A DNA stretch of 64,000 bases from Actinomyces israelii DSM 43320 (GTDB lineage: Bacteria > Actinomycetota > Actinomycetes > Actinomycetales > Actinomycetaceae): NCBI RefSeq assembly GCF_000711965.1, contig NZ_JONS01000020.1, forward strand, positions 1 to 64,000, in the 5' to 3' direction. A program made the position numbers and the translations under genes. The notes beneath the pieces were generated by a model. The model worked only from the letters and a program-made list of their open reading frames with translations. It did not search any database and had not been told where the DNA came from. The first letter of the stretch is position 1, and every line of letters begins with the position of its first letter. Shown here piece by piece: positions 1 to 8,332 of this stretch.

Positions 1-1
1 G

Positions 2-115
2 TCCGAGTTCGCGCTTCTCGGTCCCGGTGGCGCGCACATGGCCGGTCGGCTCTTCGAGTCGCTCGTGGCGCTCGGAGTCAGGGCCGTGGCACAGGCGGCC
101 GAGGTGACCGTGGGC
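2..115 (+). pseudogene. DUF4143-family ATPase, C-terminal fragment (cut by window start)
   Basis: Reading frame 2 gives a stretch containing RLFESLVALGVRAVAQAAEV. This matches the start of the nuclease-like C-terminal region of DUF4143 ATP-binding proteins, where a FESL motif precedes a VRVYAQAAEA-type segment. The similarity stops at about base 115 and the frame then runs into unrelated low-quality sequence, so the charged end of the family (IEVKxS) is missing. The N-terminal P-loop part lies outside the window or is lost. A second, non-overlapping fragment of the same family lies at 13080-13310. The family assignment is from recalled motifs. Confidence 0.45.
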
Positions 116-224
116 CGTACTGAGGACCGACGGCGCTGCCGTCGTAGCCTTGGAGCGAATGGGTCGGCGGGATGCGCGGTTAGCGCCTGCTGCACAGCCG
201 GGCGGCCGACGGCGGGAGGGAAAG

Positions 225-1755
225 ATGGTCGATGACGAAGACGAGGATGTGCTGAAGGCGGCCGGACTGGTATTCGATGAGGGATTCGACTTTTTCTATT
301 CAGGGCAGTCTGATAAGGCTCTTACGGCTTTTCGCGAGGCCTATGGGATCTACCGGCGGGCTGGTGTGAAGGAAGGCCAGACTGACTGCCTTCTATGGCT
401 GGGATTAAACAAGATGGTATTCTGGGGCGGTTGCTGTGGGATTCCTGGCTGGCGTCTGCGGAGCATCTGGCGCAGGACTGCCTCGTGCAGATCGACATGA
501 TGGACGAGGAGCGGGATATCCTCATCGGGTGGAAGAAGCGTTCGGGCACCCTGCAGGCTTGTGAGAATTGAGGGCGGAGGCGGTTGTGCGCGCTGCCCGC
601 GGTGTCGGCCTGGATACTGTCGCGGAGGTGGTCGGGTGGGCCGAGGCGGTGCGCGAGTGGCTGTCGCGGTGGCGGCAGGGGCGGGCTGAGTCCTCGTGGT
701 GGTCGGGCGTGCCGTGGGCGAGAGCGCGGCAAAGCTCAAGCGGGCGCAGAAGGGACGAGGTGGAGGAGGTTCCTGGTGAGCCGCCATCGAAGCCGCTCTC
801 GGGGGCGGGCGCCGGGGCCGGCTTCTGGGGCGCCCACGGCTTCTTGAGGATGTCGCGTCCGATCAGGTTCGGTGCCCGGTACAGGTCGGACTCCTCCTGA
901 CCTGCTGCTCATGTGCCTTGTCGGGCATGAGCCTCAGGCTCCCCGACCCGTCCAGGGGGCGCCGCGACAAGAGAGGGGCGCCGCCAGGCGGATGGCCGAG
1001 GTCCGAGGCCAGGTCAACGATCTGCTCCAGGACGGCTGGGAAGCCTGGTGCCGTCGACGAGGTCCGCGTGGAGCACGAGGCCGCGACAAGACGCATGTGG
1101 CTTCCCAGGGGGAAGAGGACAAGGCTGTCCGTGGACCGGGCGAAGGCGAGCAGGTCGTTCCTCGGGGCACCGGGCCTGACGACCAGGAAGATGGAGAACA
1201 CCTTCGCGGCCTTCACCGCCTACATCACCAACCGCACCTTCGACTACGACTTCGAGCACATCCCAGTCACACCACCACACACCGATCTTGTTTAACTCCA
1301 GCCATACCAAGATGGCCGGGTGCCACGTTAATGCCGGCTGGGCGCTGGGGGTACTGGGGCGGTTCGAAGAGGCTCTGACCGAGTACCGGGAGGCGCTGGA
1401 CATCTACCGCAAATTGCCGAACGTCGATCAGGACCGGGGTGACTGCCTGCTCCGTGTCGGCAGCGTCCTGTATCGGGACGGCCGATTCGAGGGGGCACGT
1501 GAGTCGTATTGCAAGGCTCTCGAGGTTTACCGGCGGCTCAAAGGGGCTGAGGGCCGACAAGTTGTCTGCCTGGTCAATATCGGCACAGTTCAGGTGATGC
1601 TGGACCGATACGCGGAGGCGCTCGCTTCATGGGGAGAGGCCCTGGAGGTCTACCGGCGGGTCGGAGATGGTCAAGAGGACCAGGGCGACTGCCTGGAGGA
1701 GGGCATGAGAGAGCTTCGGGACGCGATGAGGTCGCATGAAGAGGATGCGCGGTAA
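225..1755 (+). pseudogene. TPR-repeat protein gene split by an IS630-like remnant
   Basis: The start at 225 has a purine-rich GGGAGGGAAAG directly upstream. The first 57 codons hold one TPR-like unit (SDKALTAFREAYGIYRRAG) and the beginning of a second (QTDCLL). The frame then enters the insertion at 396-1304. TPR sequence resumes at about 1321 with three units (GRFEEALTEYREALDIYRKL, then YRDGRFEGARESYCKALEVY, then DRYAEALASWGEALEVYRRV) and stops at TAA 1753-1755. The units are about 41 residues long with the same CLxxxG...EEAL...YRxxLDxYRxLP pattern as the convergent gene at 1906-3630, so the two are paralogues. Precise removal of the element would leave a frame offset of 14 nt, so flanking deletion has also occurred. 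Not functional as read. Confidence 0.75.
396..1304 (+). mobile_element. Decayed IS630-family insertion sequence
   Basis: The ends form an imperfect inverted repeat. On the left, bases 394-419 read TATGGCTGG, then GATTAAACAAGAT, then GGT. The reverse complement of 1281-1306 reads TATGGCTGG, then AGTTAAACAAGAT, then CGGT. Each end is flanked by TA (394-395 and 1305-1306), the target duplication of IS630/Tc1-mariner elements. Inside, several frames give pieces of one transposase in order: a helix-turn-helix (GLDTVAEVVGWAEAVREWLS, about 604-665), a DE-containing strand (VDEVRVEHEAATRRMWLPRG, about 1050-1115), and a C-terminal end (AYITNRTFDYDFEHIPVTPP) finishing at TAA 1293-1295, inside the right repeat. 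Frameshifts, stops and a deletion of the segment carrying the rest of the catalytic core make it inactive. Confidence 0.7.
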
Positions 1756-1905
1756 TCGGCTGCCCGCAGCGGTCTCTCCAGAGATGCCGGGTGCTAGGGC
1801 CTCCCGATAGGCTTCCAGGTGCTCGGTGTCGTCCGCCTCGGGCAAGAATCCCACTGCTTCCTGGGATGGTGGCGCTTCGTCTTGCCGATCTGGAGAACGG
1901 TTGGA

Positions 1906-2253
1906 CTAACGATGGTGATCTTGTGCCTGTTGATAGGCGTCCTGGGCCTCCTTGTGGCGCCCCATATGGTTCAGGAGGTCGCCGATGAGATTCAGGCAGT
2001 CAGCCTGATCCTGCTCGGTGCCGTCCGCCTGCCGATAGACCCCGAGTGCCTCTCGAAGAGAGGCGAGCGATCCTTCGTGCCGTCCCGCCGCGTACAAGGC
2101 ATTGGCAATATTGATCAGACAGATGGCCTGGTGCGGGGTGTCGCCCACCTGGCGAAAGAGGGTGAACGCATCTTGATAGGAGGCCAGGGCCTCCTCGTGG
2201 CGTTCCATCGCGTACAGGGAGTTGCCGATATTAAAAAGGCACTCTGCTTGCTG
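1906..2253 (-). pseudogene. C-terminal three TPR units downstream of the amber codon
   Basis: Immediately after TAG 2254-2256 the same frame continues QQAECLFNIGNSLYAMERHE, then a unit ending GRHEGSLASLREALGVYRQA and another ending GRHKEAQDAYQQAQDHHR, stopping at 1906. These are units 12-14 of the array that starts at 3630. An internal ATG at 2208 lacks an obvious ribosome-binding site, so separate translation is doubtful. The simplest explanation is a single C-to-T nonsense mutation (CAG to TAG) in an originally 14-unit protein. Readthrough would restore it. Confidence 0.7.
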
Positions 2254-3630
2254 CTACTCATTGTCCGGCAGGCTGCGGTCGAGTTTTAAGGCGCTGTGAT
2301 AGGCGGTCAGGGCCTCTTCGTGGCGTTCCGTCTTGTGTAGAACGTTGCCAGTGTTGTACAGGCAGTTGGCCTGCTGCTGCTCGCTGTCCGGCAGGCTGCG
2401 ATAGAGGTCCAGGGCCTGCCGGTAGATCGCCAGAGCCTCTTTACGCTGCCCTGCCTTTTCCAGGAGACTGACGATATTGGCCAGGCAGTCGGCCTGGTCC
2501 TGCTCGCTGTCCGGCAGGCCACGATAGAGGCTCAGGGCCTTCCGGTAAGCGGCCACGGCCTCCTCATCATCTCCCATCGTGCGGAGGATGACTGCGGTAT
2601 TGCGCAGGCAGTTGGCCTGCTGCTCGCCGTCCTGCAGACCGCGGTAGAGATCCAGCTCCTGCTGGTTGGCGGTCATAGCGTCCTCATAGCGTCCTGCTGC
2701 ATACAGGGCGACGCCGATGTTGTACAGGCAGCTGGCCTGCTGCTGCTCGCTGTCCGGCAGGCCGCGATAGAGGTCCCGGGCCTGCCGGCAGGCGGTTAGC
2801 GCTTCCTCCTCGCGGTCGGTATCTCCCAGAACGAGGCCAACATTGAACAGGGTGTTGGCCTGCTGCTGCTCGGTGCCCGGCAGGCTGCGATAGAGGTCCA
2901 GGGCCTGCCGGCAGGCGGCCACGGCCTCCTCGTGCTGCTCTGTCTTCCTGAGGATATTGGCGATGTCGTTCAGGCAGTCGGCCTGATCGTACTCGGTATC
3001 CGGCAGGCCGCGATAGAGGTCCAGGGCCCGCCGGTAGGCGGCCACGGCCTCCTCGTGCCGGCCCATGTCGCCCAGGGTTATGGCGATGTTGTACAGGCAG
3101 CTGGCCTGCTGCTCGCTGTCCGGCAGGCCGCGATAAAGATCCAGCTCCTCCCGGTAAGCGGTCATAGCGTCCTCATAGTGTCCTGCTGCATACAGGGCGA
3201 CGCCGATGTTGCGCAGGCATCTGGCCTGATTGTGCTCGCAGTCCGGCAGGCCGCGATAGAGATCCAGGGCCCGCCGGTAATCGGACGCAGCCTCTTCTTG
3301 TCGCCCTGTCGTGTCCAGGATATCGGCGACGTGGTACAGGCAGTCGGCCTGGTCGCGCTCGTTGCCCGACAGGCAGCGGTAAAGGTCCGCGGCCTGCCGG
3401 TAGGCGGCCACAGCCTCTTCGTCGTTTCCCATCGCGCGGAGGGCGACGCCGATGTCGTGCAGGCAGTTGGCCTGCTGCTGCTCGCTGTCCGGCAGACCGT
3501 GATAAAGATCCAGGGCCCGCCGGTAGGCGGTCACGGCCTCCTCGTGACGCCCCTCGGCTCCAAGGCTGTGGGCCGCGGTGAACGCGTCGTACGCCGCGCG
3601 CCGTGGCTCTTCGTCCTGCTCACCCGTCAT
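2254..3630 (-). CDS. TPR-array protein (about 11 tandem 41-residue units), ended by an internal amber codon
   Basis: The ATG at 3630 is preceded by GGGGAGG at good spacing. The protein (458 residues) is almost entirely tandem 40-42-residue units of the form CLxNIGxxLxxxGRxEEAxxAYRxALDLYRGLPDSEQQQA. This is a TPR variant with a glutamine-rich linker, as in kinesin-light-chain-like TPR proteins. No signal peptide, membrane segment or catalytic domain is visible, so it is probably a cytosolic protein-binding scaffold; partners are unknown. The DNA itself is a roughly 123-bp imperfect tandem repeat and prone to recombination. The frame ends at TAG 2254-2256, where every other unit has CAG in the SEQQQA linker. 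The same frame then continues as three further units to 1906. The neighbouring plus-strand TPR gene converges on it. Confidence 0.8.
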   Translation of the reverse strand: MTGEQDEEPRRAAYDAFTAAHSLGAEGRHEEAVTAYRRALDLYHGLPDSEQQQANCLHDIGVALRAMGNDEEAVAAYRQAADLYRCLSGNERDQADCLYHVADILDTTGRQEEAASDYRRALDLYRGLPDCEHNQARCLRNIGVALYAAGHYEDAMTAYREELDLYRGLPDSEQQASCLYNIAITLGDMGRHEEAVAAYRRALDLYRGLPDTEYDQADCLNDIANILRKTEQHEEAVAACRQALDLYRSLPGTEQQQANTLFNVGLVLGDTDREEEALTACRQARDLYRGLPDSEQQQASCLYNIGVALYAAGRYEDAMTANQQELDLYRGLQDGEQQANCLRNTAVILRTMGDDEEAVAAYRKALSLYRGLPDSEQDQADCLANIVSLLEKAGQRKEALAIYRQALDLYRSLPDSEQQQANCLYNTGNVLHKTERHEEALTAYHSALKLDRSLPDNE

Positions 3631-3751
3631 CGTCGCCTCCCCACGGTGGTCACCTGCTGAGCCGTATTTCAGCACATTGTGCGCGACCGAGGCAGCCCCC
3701 TGCACCGGTCGGATGCTGCTGGCACGGCTGCACCCGGTCAGGGCGCCGGGC

Positions 3752-3831
3752 GGGCCGGGCACAGGGAAGAAGGTTCCGCGCCGGACGGGCCGGGCGCAGG
3801 GAAGGAAGTTCCGCGCCGGGCAGGCCGGGCG
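3752..3831. repeat. 35-bp tandem repeat between divergent genes
   Basis: In the 311-bp gap between the TPR gene start (3630, minus) and the gene at 3942 (plus), a 35-bp unit starting GGGCCGGGC at 3752 recurs at 3787, and a partial third copy starts near 3820. Each unit contains CAGGGAAG, a short spacer and GTTCCGCGCCGG. The two full copies differ at a few positions. The position between divergent starts would suit a regulatory role, but slippage-born repetition is equally possible. Confidence 0.55.
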
Positions 3832-3941
3832 TGCGGAGGACCTGGGGCGGCGGGGTGATCTACGGCGACGGTGGGGACCGCTTCCGTCAGATGTAGTGAG
3901 GCCCGTCGCCGGGGCGGGCCGTCACCGCAAGGAGTGCTGCC

Positions 3942-4415
3942 ATGCGCACGGTCCCCGTTGACGAGGACGACCTGATGATCCCAGGGGCGTCCCACCTCGC
4001 CGAGTCCTTTCTCGGCACGGTCCTGGAGCTGGAGCGCCGCAGCGGGCTCGGCCTGGGCTTCGACGTCGTCGACTCGGGCGGCCGGCTGCGGCTCCAGGCC
4101 CCCGTCCGGTTCCGCGACGGCGGGCGGCGCCGCCCGCCCCATGTCTTCGAGGTCCGCGCCGACCCCGTCGGGTCGAGGCTCAACACGGGGTGGATGCTGG
4201 CCGTGAAGGAGCACGGTCCTCTCAGCCGCCTTGCCTCCCTGCTCGGTGGCGGACCGGGGCGGGGGCGAGGGCCGGGACGCGCCGACGCCGGATCGGAGGC
4301 CGCCCGGGCCCGGCTGACCCTGATCCGCTCCTTCCACGACCTGGTTCTCCTGCCGGCTGTGGAGATCCTCGTGGCCGAGGTCGACAACGGGCCGACGTGC
4401 AGGAGGCCGCGATGA
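3942..4415 (+). CDS. Hypothetical protein
   Basis: A 157-residue protein with an AAGGAG ribosome-binding site 7 nt before the ATG. I recognise no family. The first 90 residues look like an ordered globular domain (DLMIPGASHLAESFLGTVLE, then DVVDSGGRLRLQAPVRF). A low-complexity Gly/Arg stretch follows (about residues 100-117), then a helix (ARLTLIRSFHDLVLLPAVEIL). No signal peptide or transmembrane segment. Its stop overlaps the next gene by 4 nt (ATGA), so the two are almost certainly co-transcribed and translationally coupled. Confidence 0.6.
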   Translation: MRTVPVDEDDLMIPGASHLAESFLGTVLELERRSGLGLGFDVVDSGGRLRLQAPVRFRDGGRRRPPHVFEVRADPVGSRLNTGWMLAVKEHGPLSRLASLLGGGPGRGRGPGRADAGSEAARARLTLIRSFHDLVLLPAVEILVAEVDNGPTCRRPR

Positions 4416-4933
4416 TGGATCTTCCCACGGCCCTCCGGGCGGGGCTGTGCATTCTCCAGCTGGTCCTGGTCCTGGCTCTGGCGCGGTTTCCGCTTGAGCG
4501 GGCCGGAGGCCATGATGGGCTCAGGCTCGCCCGCGACGCGGCCGTCGGGGTCTCTCTCCTGCCGGTGCCGGTCCTGGGGCCGGTCCTCGGGGCTGCGACC
4601 CTGATCGCCCTGGTCATCCTGCGCAGACGGGCCGACGACGGCGCCCGCGCGGCCCTCTCACGGCTCGCCTCCTCCGCGCTGCTGCCGGGCCGGACCGCCT
4701 GGTGGGGTCGGGACGACAAGGCGTCCGATAGGCGGGTCCGCTCGACTCTGTCGGCTCGGCCGCCGGTGCAGAGCCTGCCTGAGCGGCCGAAGGCAACGGG
4801 TCTGGCGAGCTCGCCGCCCCTCTCAAGGCCCAATGGTCGGAGGCCGGCCTGTCAGGCATCCCCGCACCTGATTAAGGCATTCGCGATCGCCCGCCTGCTG
4901 CCCAGGCGCCCGGCCGCCAGAAAGCCTGCGTGA
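4412..4933 (+). CDS. Hypothetical membrane protein
   Basis: A 173-residue protein. Its ATG at 4412 (or the adjacent ATG at 4415) overlaps the upstream stop and is preceded by AGGAGG. Two hydrophobic segments are visible: about residues 6-25 (LRAGLCILQLVLVLALARF) and 44-66 (VSLLPVPVLGPVLGAATLIA). An Arg-rich, low-complexity tail that looks disordered or degraded follows from about residue 70 to the end. The C-terminal part may be a run-on of a shorter ancestral gene, since the sequence after 4700 has no recognisable conservation. Function unknown; coupled to the hypothetical protein upstream. Confidence 0.5.
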   Translation: MMDLPTALRAGLCILQLVLVLALARFPLERAGGHDGLRLARDAAVGVSLLPVPVLGPVLGAATLIALVILRRRADDGARAALSRLASSALLPGRTAWWGRDDKASDRRVRSTLSARPPVQSLPERPKATGLASSPPLSRPNGRRPACQASPHLIKAFAIARLLPRRPAARKPA

Positions 4934-5044
4934 GAGCCGCCTTTCGGCAGAGCCCTTGCACCCCTCAGGCGGGATCTCGGCCCGCTCGCGTCACCGCCTG
5001 ACCAGGAGCGCCCCGGCCCCTGTCCGTCAAACAGACGCGCGGGG

Positions 5045-5410
5045 CTCCTCGTTGACTGGCTCCAGCGTCACCGTCCCGACTACCGCGACGTCGTCAGCTA
5101 CGTCAGCCAGATCAGTGTCGACGACCACGACCCGGCTCTCAGCGAGAATGTCGTCACCCAGTCCCTCGGCGGCCCTCCCCGGGCGCTCGACATCCACTGG
5201 CTGGAGCTCCCGCACGCGGAGACGGTGATGACCCGGTACATGCTGTGCTCGGACGGAGTCCACGGGGCCGTTGACTCTCAGGAGATGCGCGCGATACTCC
5301 TGCGCGAGGACGAGGCGGGCGTCACGGCTCGGCGCCTCGCGGACGCGGTCCACGAGTCCTGCCGCGACAACTATTCGGTTCGGTCGTGATCGTGGACATC
5401 CGCCCCGGCG
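5045..5410 (+). pseudogene. PP2C-family serine/threonine phosphatase, C-terminal fragment
   Basis: Frame 2 reads VDWLQRHRPDYRDVVSYVSQ, then ENVVTQSLGGPPRALDIHWL, then a phosphatase-like core with YMLCSDGVHGAVDSQEMRAI and finally ESCRDNYSV. The LCSDG and RDN motifs and the preceding TQSLGG are the C-terminal metal-binding part of PP2C/Stp phosphatases (canonical LLCSDGL and GGRDNxTVVVVD). The N-terminal half with the GDGxGG metal site is absent, no good start codon precedes it, and the last strand is frameshifted (the stop at 5387-5389 falls where VVVVDI would continue in another frame). A remnant. Confidence 0.6.
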
Positions 5411-5597
5411 CGCCCGCGCCTCCCAGAGGAGCCGCATGACTCCGACGGTTGCCCTGGGGTCCGGCCTTCTCGCGCTGTGAGCGCCTGCCGGCGCGCGCCG
5501 CGGCCAGTCGTGCGCCAGCATGACGCGCGTGCAACTTGTTGCCAACGCCCCACACCTCCGGGCGTGAGGACCATTGTCGTTATCGTCTTTGTGCGGC

Positions 5598-5616
5598 TAA
5601 GGTTGCCCTCGCTTTA
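5598..5616. promoter_or_regulatory. Possible DtxR/MntR-type metalloregulator site
   Basis: The sequence TAAGGTTGCCCTCGCTTTA lies 25 bp before the metal-importer start. Its left half (TAAGGTTGC) matches half of the actinobacterial DtxR/IdeR box (TTAGGTTAGSCTAACCTAA), and the right half is weak. It is the only such site I see upstream of the importer operon, and metal-responsive repression there would be expected. Tentative. Confidence 0.35.
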
Positions 5617-5641
5617 CTTCACGACTACTCGGAGGACCTCA

Positions 5642-6586
5642 ATGCTGATCTCTCGTCGTTCCGCAATCGTCTCGGCCACCGCCCTGGCCGGGGCTGCCCT
5701 CGCCGCCTGCTCCACGAGCGGCTCGAAGGGCGGCGCCAAGGACTCCGGGGGCCTGACGATCGTGGCCACCACCGGCTACCTCGGCGACGCGGCGAAGAAC
5801 ATCGCCCCCGACGCAACCATCACCGTGCTCGTCGGCCCCGGAGGGGACCCCCACACCCAGGAGCTGACCACCAGCGACACCCAGGCTATTGAGCAGGCCG
5901 ACGTCGTGCTGTGGACCGGCCACGACATGGAGCACAAGATGATGGACCAGCTCGACCAGCTCGGCGACAAGCAGGTCGCCGCCGCCGAGGCCATCCCCGA
6001 GGACATGCTCCTGCCCTGGGAGGAGGATGGCAAGATCGCGGGCCACGACCCGCACGTGTGGAACTCGCCCGACAACTGGAAGTACGTCGTCACCGCCTGC
6101 GCGGAGAAGATCGCCGAGATCGACTCGGCCAACGCCGACACCTACAAGGCCAACGGCGAGTCCTACAACGCGCAGATCGACCAGGCCAAGACCGACGCCC
6201 AGACCAAGTTCGACACCATTCCCAAGGAGCGGCGCGTGCTGGTCACCGGCCACGACGCCTTCAACTACCTGGGGAAGACCTATGACATCGAGATTCGCGC
6301 CACCGATTTCGTCTCCTCGGAGTCCGAGATCTCCGCCAGCGAGATCGATGAGCTCGCCGCCTTCATCGCGGAGAAGAAGGTCCCCACCATCTTCCAGGAC
6401 AACCTCAAAAACCCCGAGGCCATCAACCACCTCAAGGAGGCGGTGGTGGCCAAGGGCTGGAACGTGGAGGTCTCCGACAAGCCGCTGTACGCCGACTCCC
6501 TGGGCGAGCAGGCCCCCGTGGACACCTACCTGGGCGTCTTCGCGTACAACGCCGAGGCCATCGTCGCCGCCCTGGCCACCAAGTGA
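5642..6586 (+). CDS. Metal ABC transporter substrate-binding lipoprotein (TroA/ZnuA cluster A-I)
   Basis: A 314-residue lipoprotein with GGAGGAC 5 nt upstream of ATG 5642. The signal peptide ends in the lipobox LAAC with Cys23. Likely metal ligands are visible in order: His in GGDPHTQEL, His in GHDPHVWNSP, His in VTGHDAFNYL followed by SSESEISASEI, and Asp in YADSLGE. This three-His/one-Asp pattern is like Treponema TroA and leaves Mn versus Zn open. The protein captures the divalent metal outside the membrane and passes it to the permeases. It is the first gene of the operon 5642-9264, whose order is that of troABCD. Regulation is probably through the DtxR-like site upstream. Confidence 0.93.
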   Translation: MLISRRSAIVSATALAGAALAACSTSGSKGGAKDSGGLTIVATTGYLGDAAKNIAPDATITVLVGPGGDPHTQELTTSDTQAIEQADVVLWTGHDMEHKMMDQLDQLGDKQVAAAEAIPEDMLLPWEEDGKIAGHDPHVWNSPDNWKYVVTACAEKIAEIDSANADTYKANGESYNAQIDQAKTDAQTKFDTIPKERRVLVTGHDAFNYLGKTYDIEIRATDFVSSESEISASEIDELAAFIAEKKVPTIFQDNLKNPEAINHLKEAVVAKGWNVEVSDKPLYADSLGEQAPVDTYLGVFAYNAEAIVAALATK

Positions 6587-6590
6587 GCCG

Positions 6591-7376
6591 GTGATCGACC
6601 CGCGCACTCCGCTGAGCATCTCCATGCACGACGAGAACATCCCCTGCCAGGTGACCGGCCTGAGTGTGGCCTACCACGACCGCCTGGCGGTGAAGAACGT
6701 CACCGTGAGCGTGCCACCCGGCGCCGTCATGGCGATCCTGGGGCCCAACGGCGCCGGGAAGTCCACGCTCCTGAAGGCGGTCATGGGGCTGGTCCCCACC
6801 CTGTCGGGCGACGTCAGCCTTTTCGGCCGGGACCTCGCGCGCTCCCGTCGCCGCGTGGCCTATATGCCCCAGACCGCCGAGGTCGACTGGGACTTCCCCA
6901 CCACGGTGCGTGACGTCGTCTCCATGGGCACCTACGGGCGCCTCGGCTGGTGGCGCCGCCCCGGGGCGGCCCAGCGCGCCGTCGTCGATAAGGCCCTGGA
7001 GGCGGCCGGCATCCCCGACCTGGCCGAACGGCAGATCTCCCAGCTCTCCGGAGGGCAGAAGCAGCGCACCTTCGTGGCGCGCACCCTTGCCCAGGAGCCC
7101 GACCTCTACCTTATGGACGAGCCTTTCGCCGGTGTCGACGTCGCCTCGGAGCGGGCCATCGCCGGCGTGCTGGACTCCCTGCGGCAGGAGGGCAAGACCA
7201 TTGTCATCGTCCACCACGACCTGTCCACGGTGCGGCGCCTGTGCACCCACTCTCTGCTCCTGTCAGAGGGGTCCCTGGTCAGTGCGGGGACGCTGGAGGA
7301 GTCCTTCACCACTGAGCACCTGCACCGGGCCTACGGGCTGGTCGACGAGGCCCTGAACCCTCAGGAGGACGAGTGA
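6591..7376 (+). CDS. Metal ABC transporter ATP-binding protein (TroB/MntB-like)
   Basis: A 261-residue ATPase with Walker A GPNGAGKST, Q-loop PQTAEVDW, signature LSGGQKQRT, Walker B LYLMDEPFAG and an H-loop in VHHDLS. It powers the two permeases downstream. The start is uncertain: GTG 6591 lies 4 nt after the stop of the binding protein and would be translationally coupled, while ATG 6624 would give a 250-residue protein and neither has a clear Shine-Dalgarno. Its stop overlaps the next gene by 4 nt (GTGA). Confidence 0.93.
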   Translation: MIDPRTPLSISMHDENIPCQVTGLSVAYHDRLAVKNVTVSVPPGAVMAILGPNGAGKSTLLKAVMGLVPTLSGDVSLFGRDLARSRRRVAYMPQTAEVDWDFPTTVRDVVSMGTYGRLGWWRRPGAAQRAVVDKALEAAGIPDLAERQISQLSGGQKQRTFVARTLAQEPDLYLMDEPFAGVDVASERAIAGVLDSLRQEGKTIVIVHHDLSTVRRLCTHSLLLSEGSLVSAGTLEESFTTEHLHRAYGLVDEALNPQEDE

Positions 7377-8332
7377 GCGCTACCGCCGTTCTGCCCGAGG
7401 CGGTCGGGCTCGGCCAGATGCTGTCGAGCTACACCTTCCGCACCATGCTCATGGGGACCGCCGCGGTTGGCGCTGCCTCCGGGGCCCTGGGCTCATTCCT
7501 CTACCTGCACAAGCAGTCCCTGGTCTCCGACATTATTGGCCACGCGGCGACCCTGGGGGTGGCCGGCTCCTTCATCGTGGCCACCGCCGTGCTGAGCGTG
7601 GACGGTCGATCCATACTGGTGCTGACCATCGGCTCGATCATCGCCTCGACCTGCGCCGTCCTGCTGGCCAACTGGATCGCCCGCCACTCGCGGGTGGGCA
7701 TGGACGCCGCCATGACCATCTGCCTGGCGCTGTTCTACGGCTCCGGCATGGTGCTGCTGCGCATTATCGTCCACTCCTCCCTGCCCAACCGGGGCGGCAT
7801 CAGCCACTACATGTTCGGCAATGCCTCCACCCTCACCAGCGCCGACCTGGCGACCATCGGCGGTTTCGGCACTGCGGCCCTGCTGGTGGTCCTCCTGGCC
7901 TGGAAGGAGCTCAAGGTCTTCACCTTCGACCCGACCCTGTGCCGCACCATGGGGTTCTCCCCCTCCGTCCTCAGCCCCCTGCTCCTGGGCACGGCCACGG
8001 TCGCCGTGGTGATCGGCATTAAGGCCGTCGGGCTCATCCTCATGATCGCCTTCGCCATTATGCCCGCGGCCGCGGCCCGCCAGTGGACGCACCGGCTGTG
8101 GTCGATGGTGACCCTCTCCGGCGTGATCGGCGCCCTGTCCGGGGCTGTGGGCTCCGGCCTGGCGGTCAACCTCGGCAAGGTTCCCACCGGCCCTGTCGTC
8201 GTGCTGGTGCTGGCGGCGGTGCTCGCCGTCTCGCTGCTGGCCGCCCCGGAGCGCTCCGTGCTGCAGCGGCGCCGGGCCCTGCGTGCCCAGCGCCGTCGGC
8301 TCCTGGCTCAGGCGAAGGGGGAGGTGGCCTGA
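7373..8332 (+). CDS. Metal ABC transporter permease (TroC-like)
   Basis: A 319-residue integral membrane protein of the ABC-3 permease family. It has 8-9 hydrophobic helices, with the cytoplasmic coupling region around KVFTFDPTLCRTMGF and the characteristic IAFAIMPAAAARQW segment. The start is GTG 7373, overlapping the ATPase stop. The C-terminus is a basic tail (RRRALRAQRRRLLAQAKGE), longer than usual. Two consecutive ABC-3 permeases imply a heterodimeric channel, as in Treponema TroC/TroD or Sinorhizobium SitC/SitD. Confidence 0.93.
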   Translation: MSATAVLPEAVGLGQMLSSYTFRTMLMGTAAVGAASGALGSFLYLHKQSLVSDIIGHAATLGVAGSFIVATAVLSVDGRSILVLTIGSIIASTCAVLLANWIARHSRVGMDAAMTICLALFYGSGMVLLRIIVHSSLPNRGGISHYMFGNASTLTSADLATIGGFGTAALLVVLLAWKELKVFTFDPTLCRTMGFSPSVLSPLLLGTATVAVVIGIKAVGLILMIAFAIMPAAAARQWTHRLWSMVTLSGVIGALSGAVGSGLAVNLGKVPTGPVVVLVLAAVLAVSLLAAPERSVLQRRRALRAQRRRLLAQAKGEVA

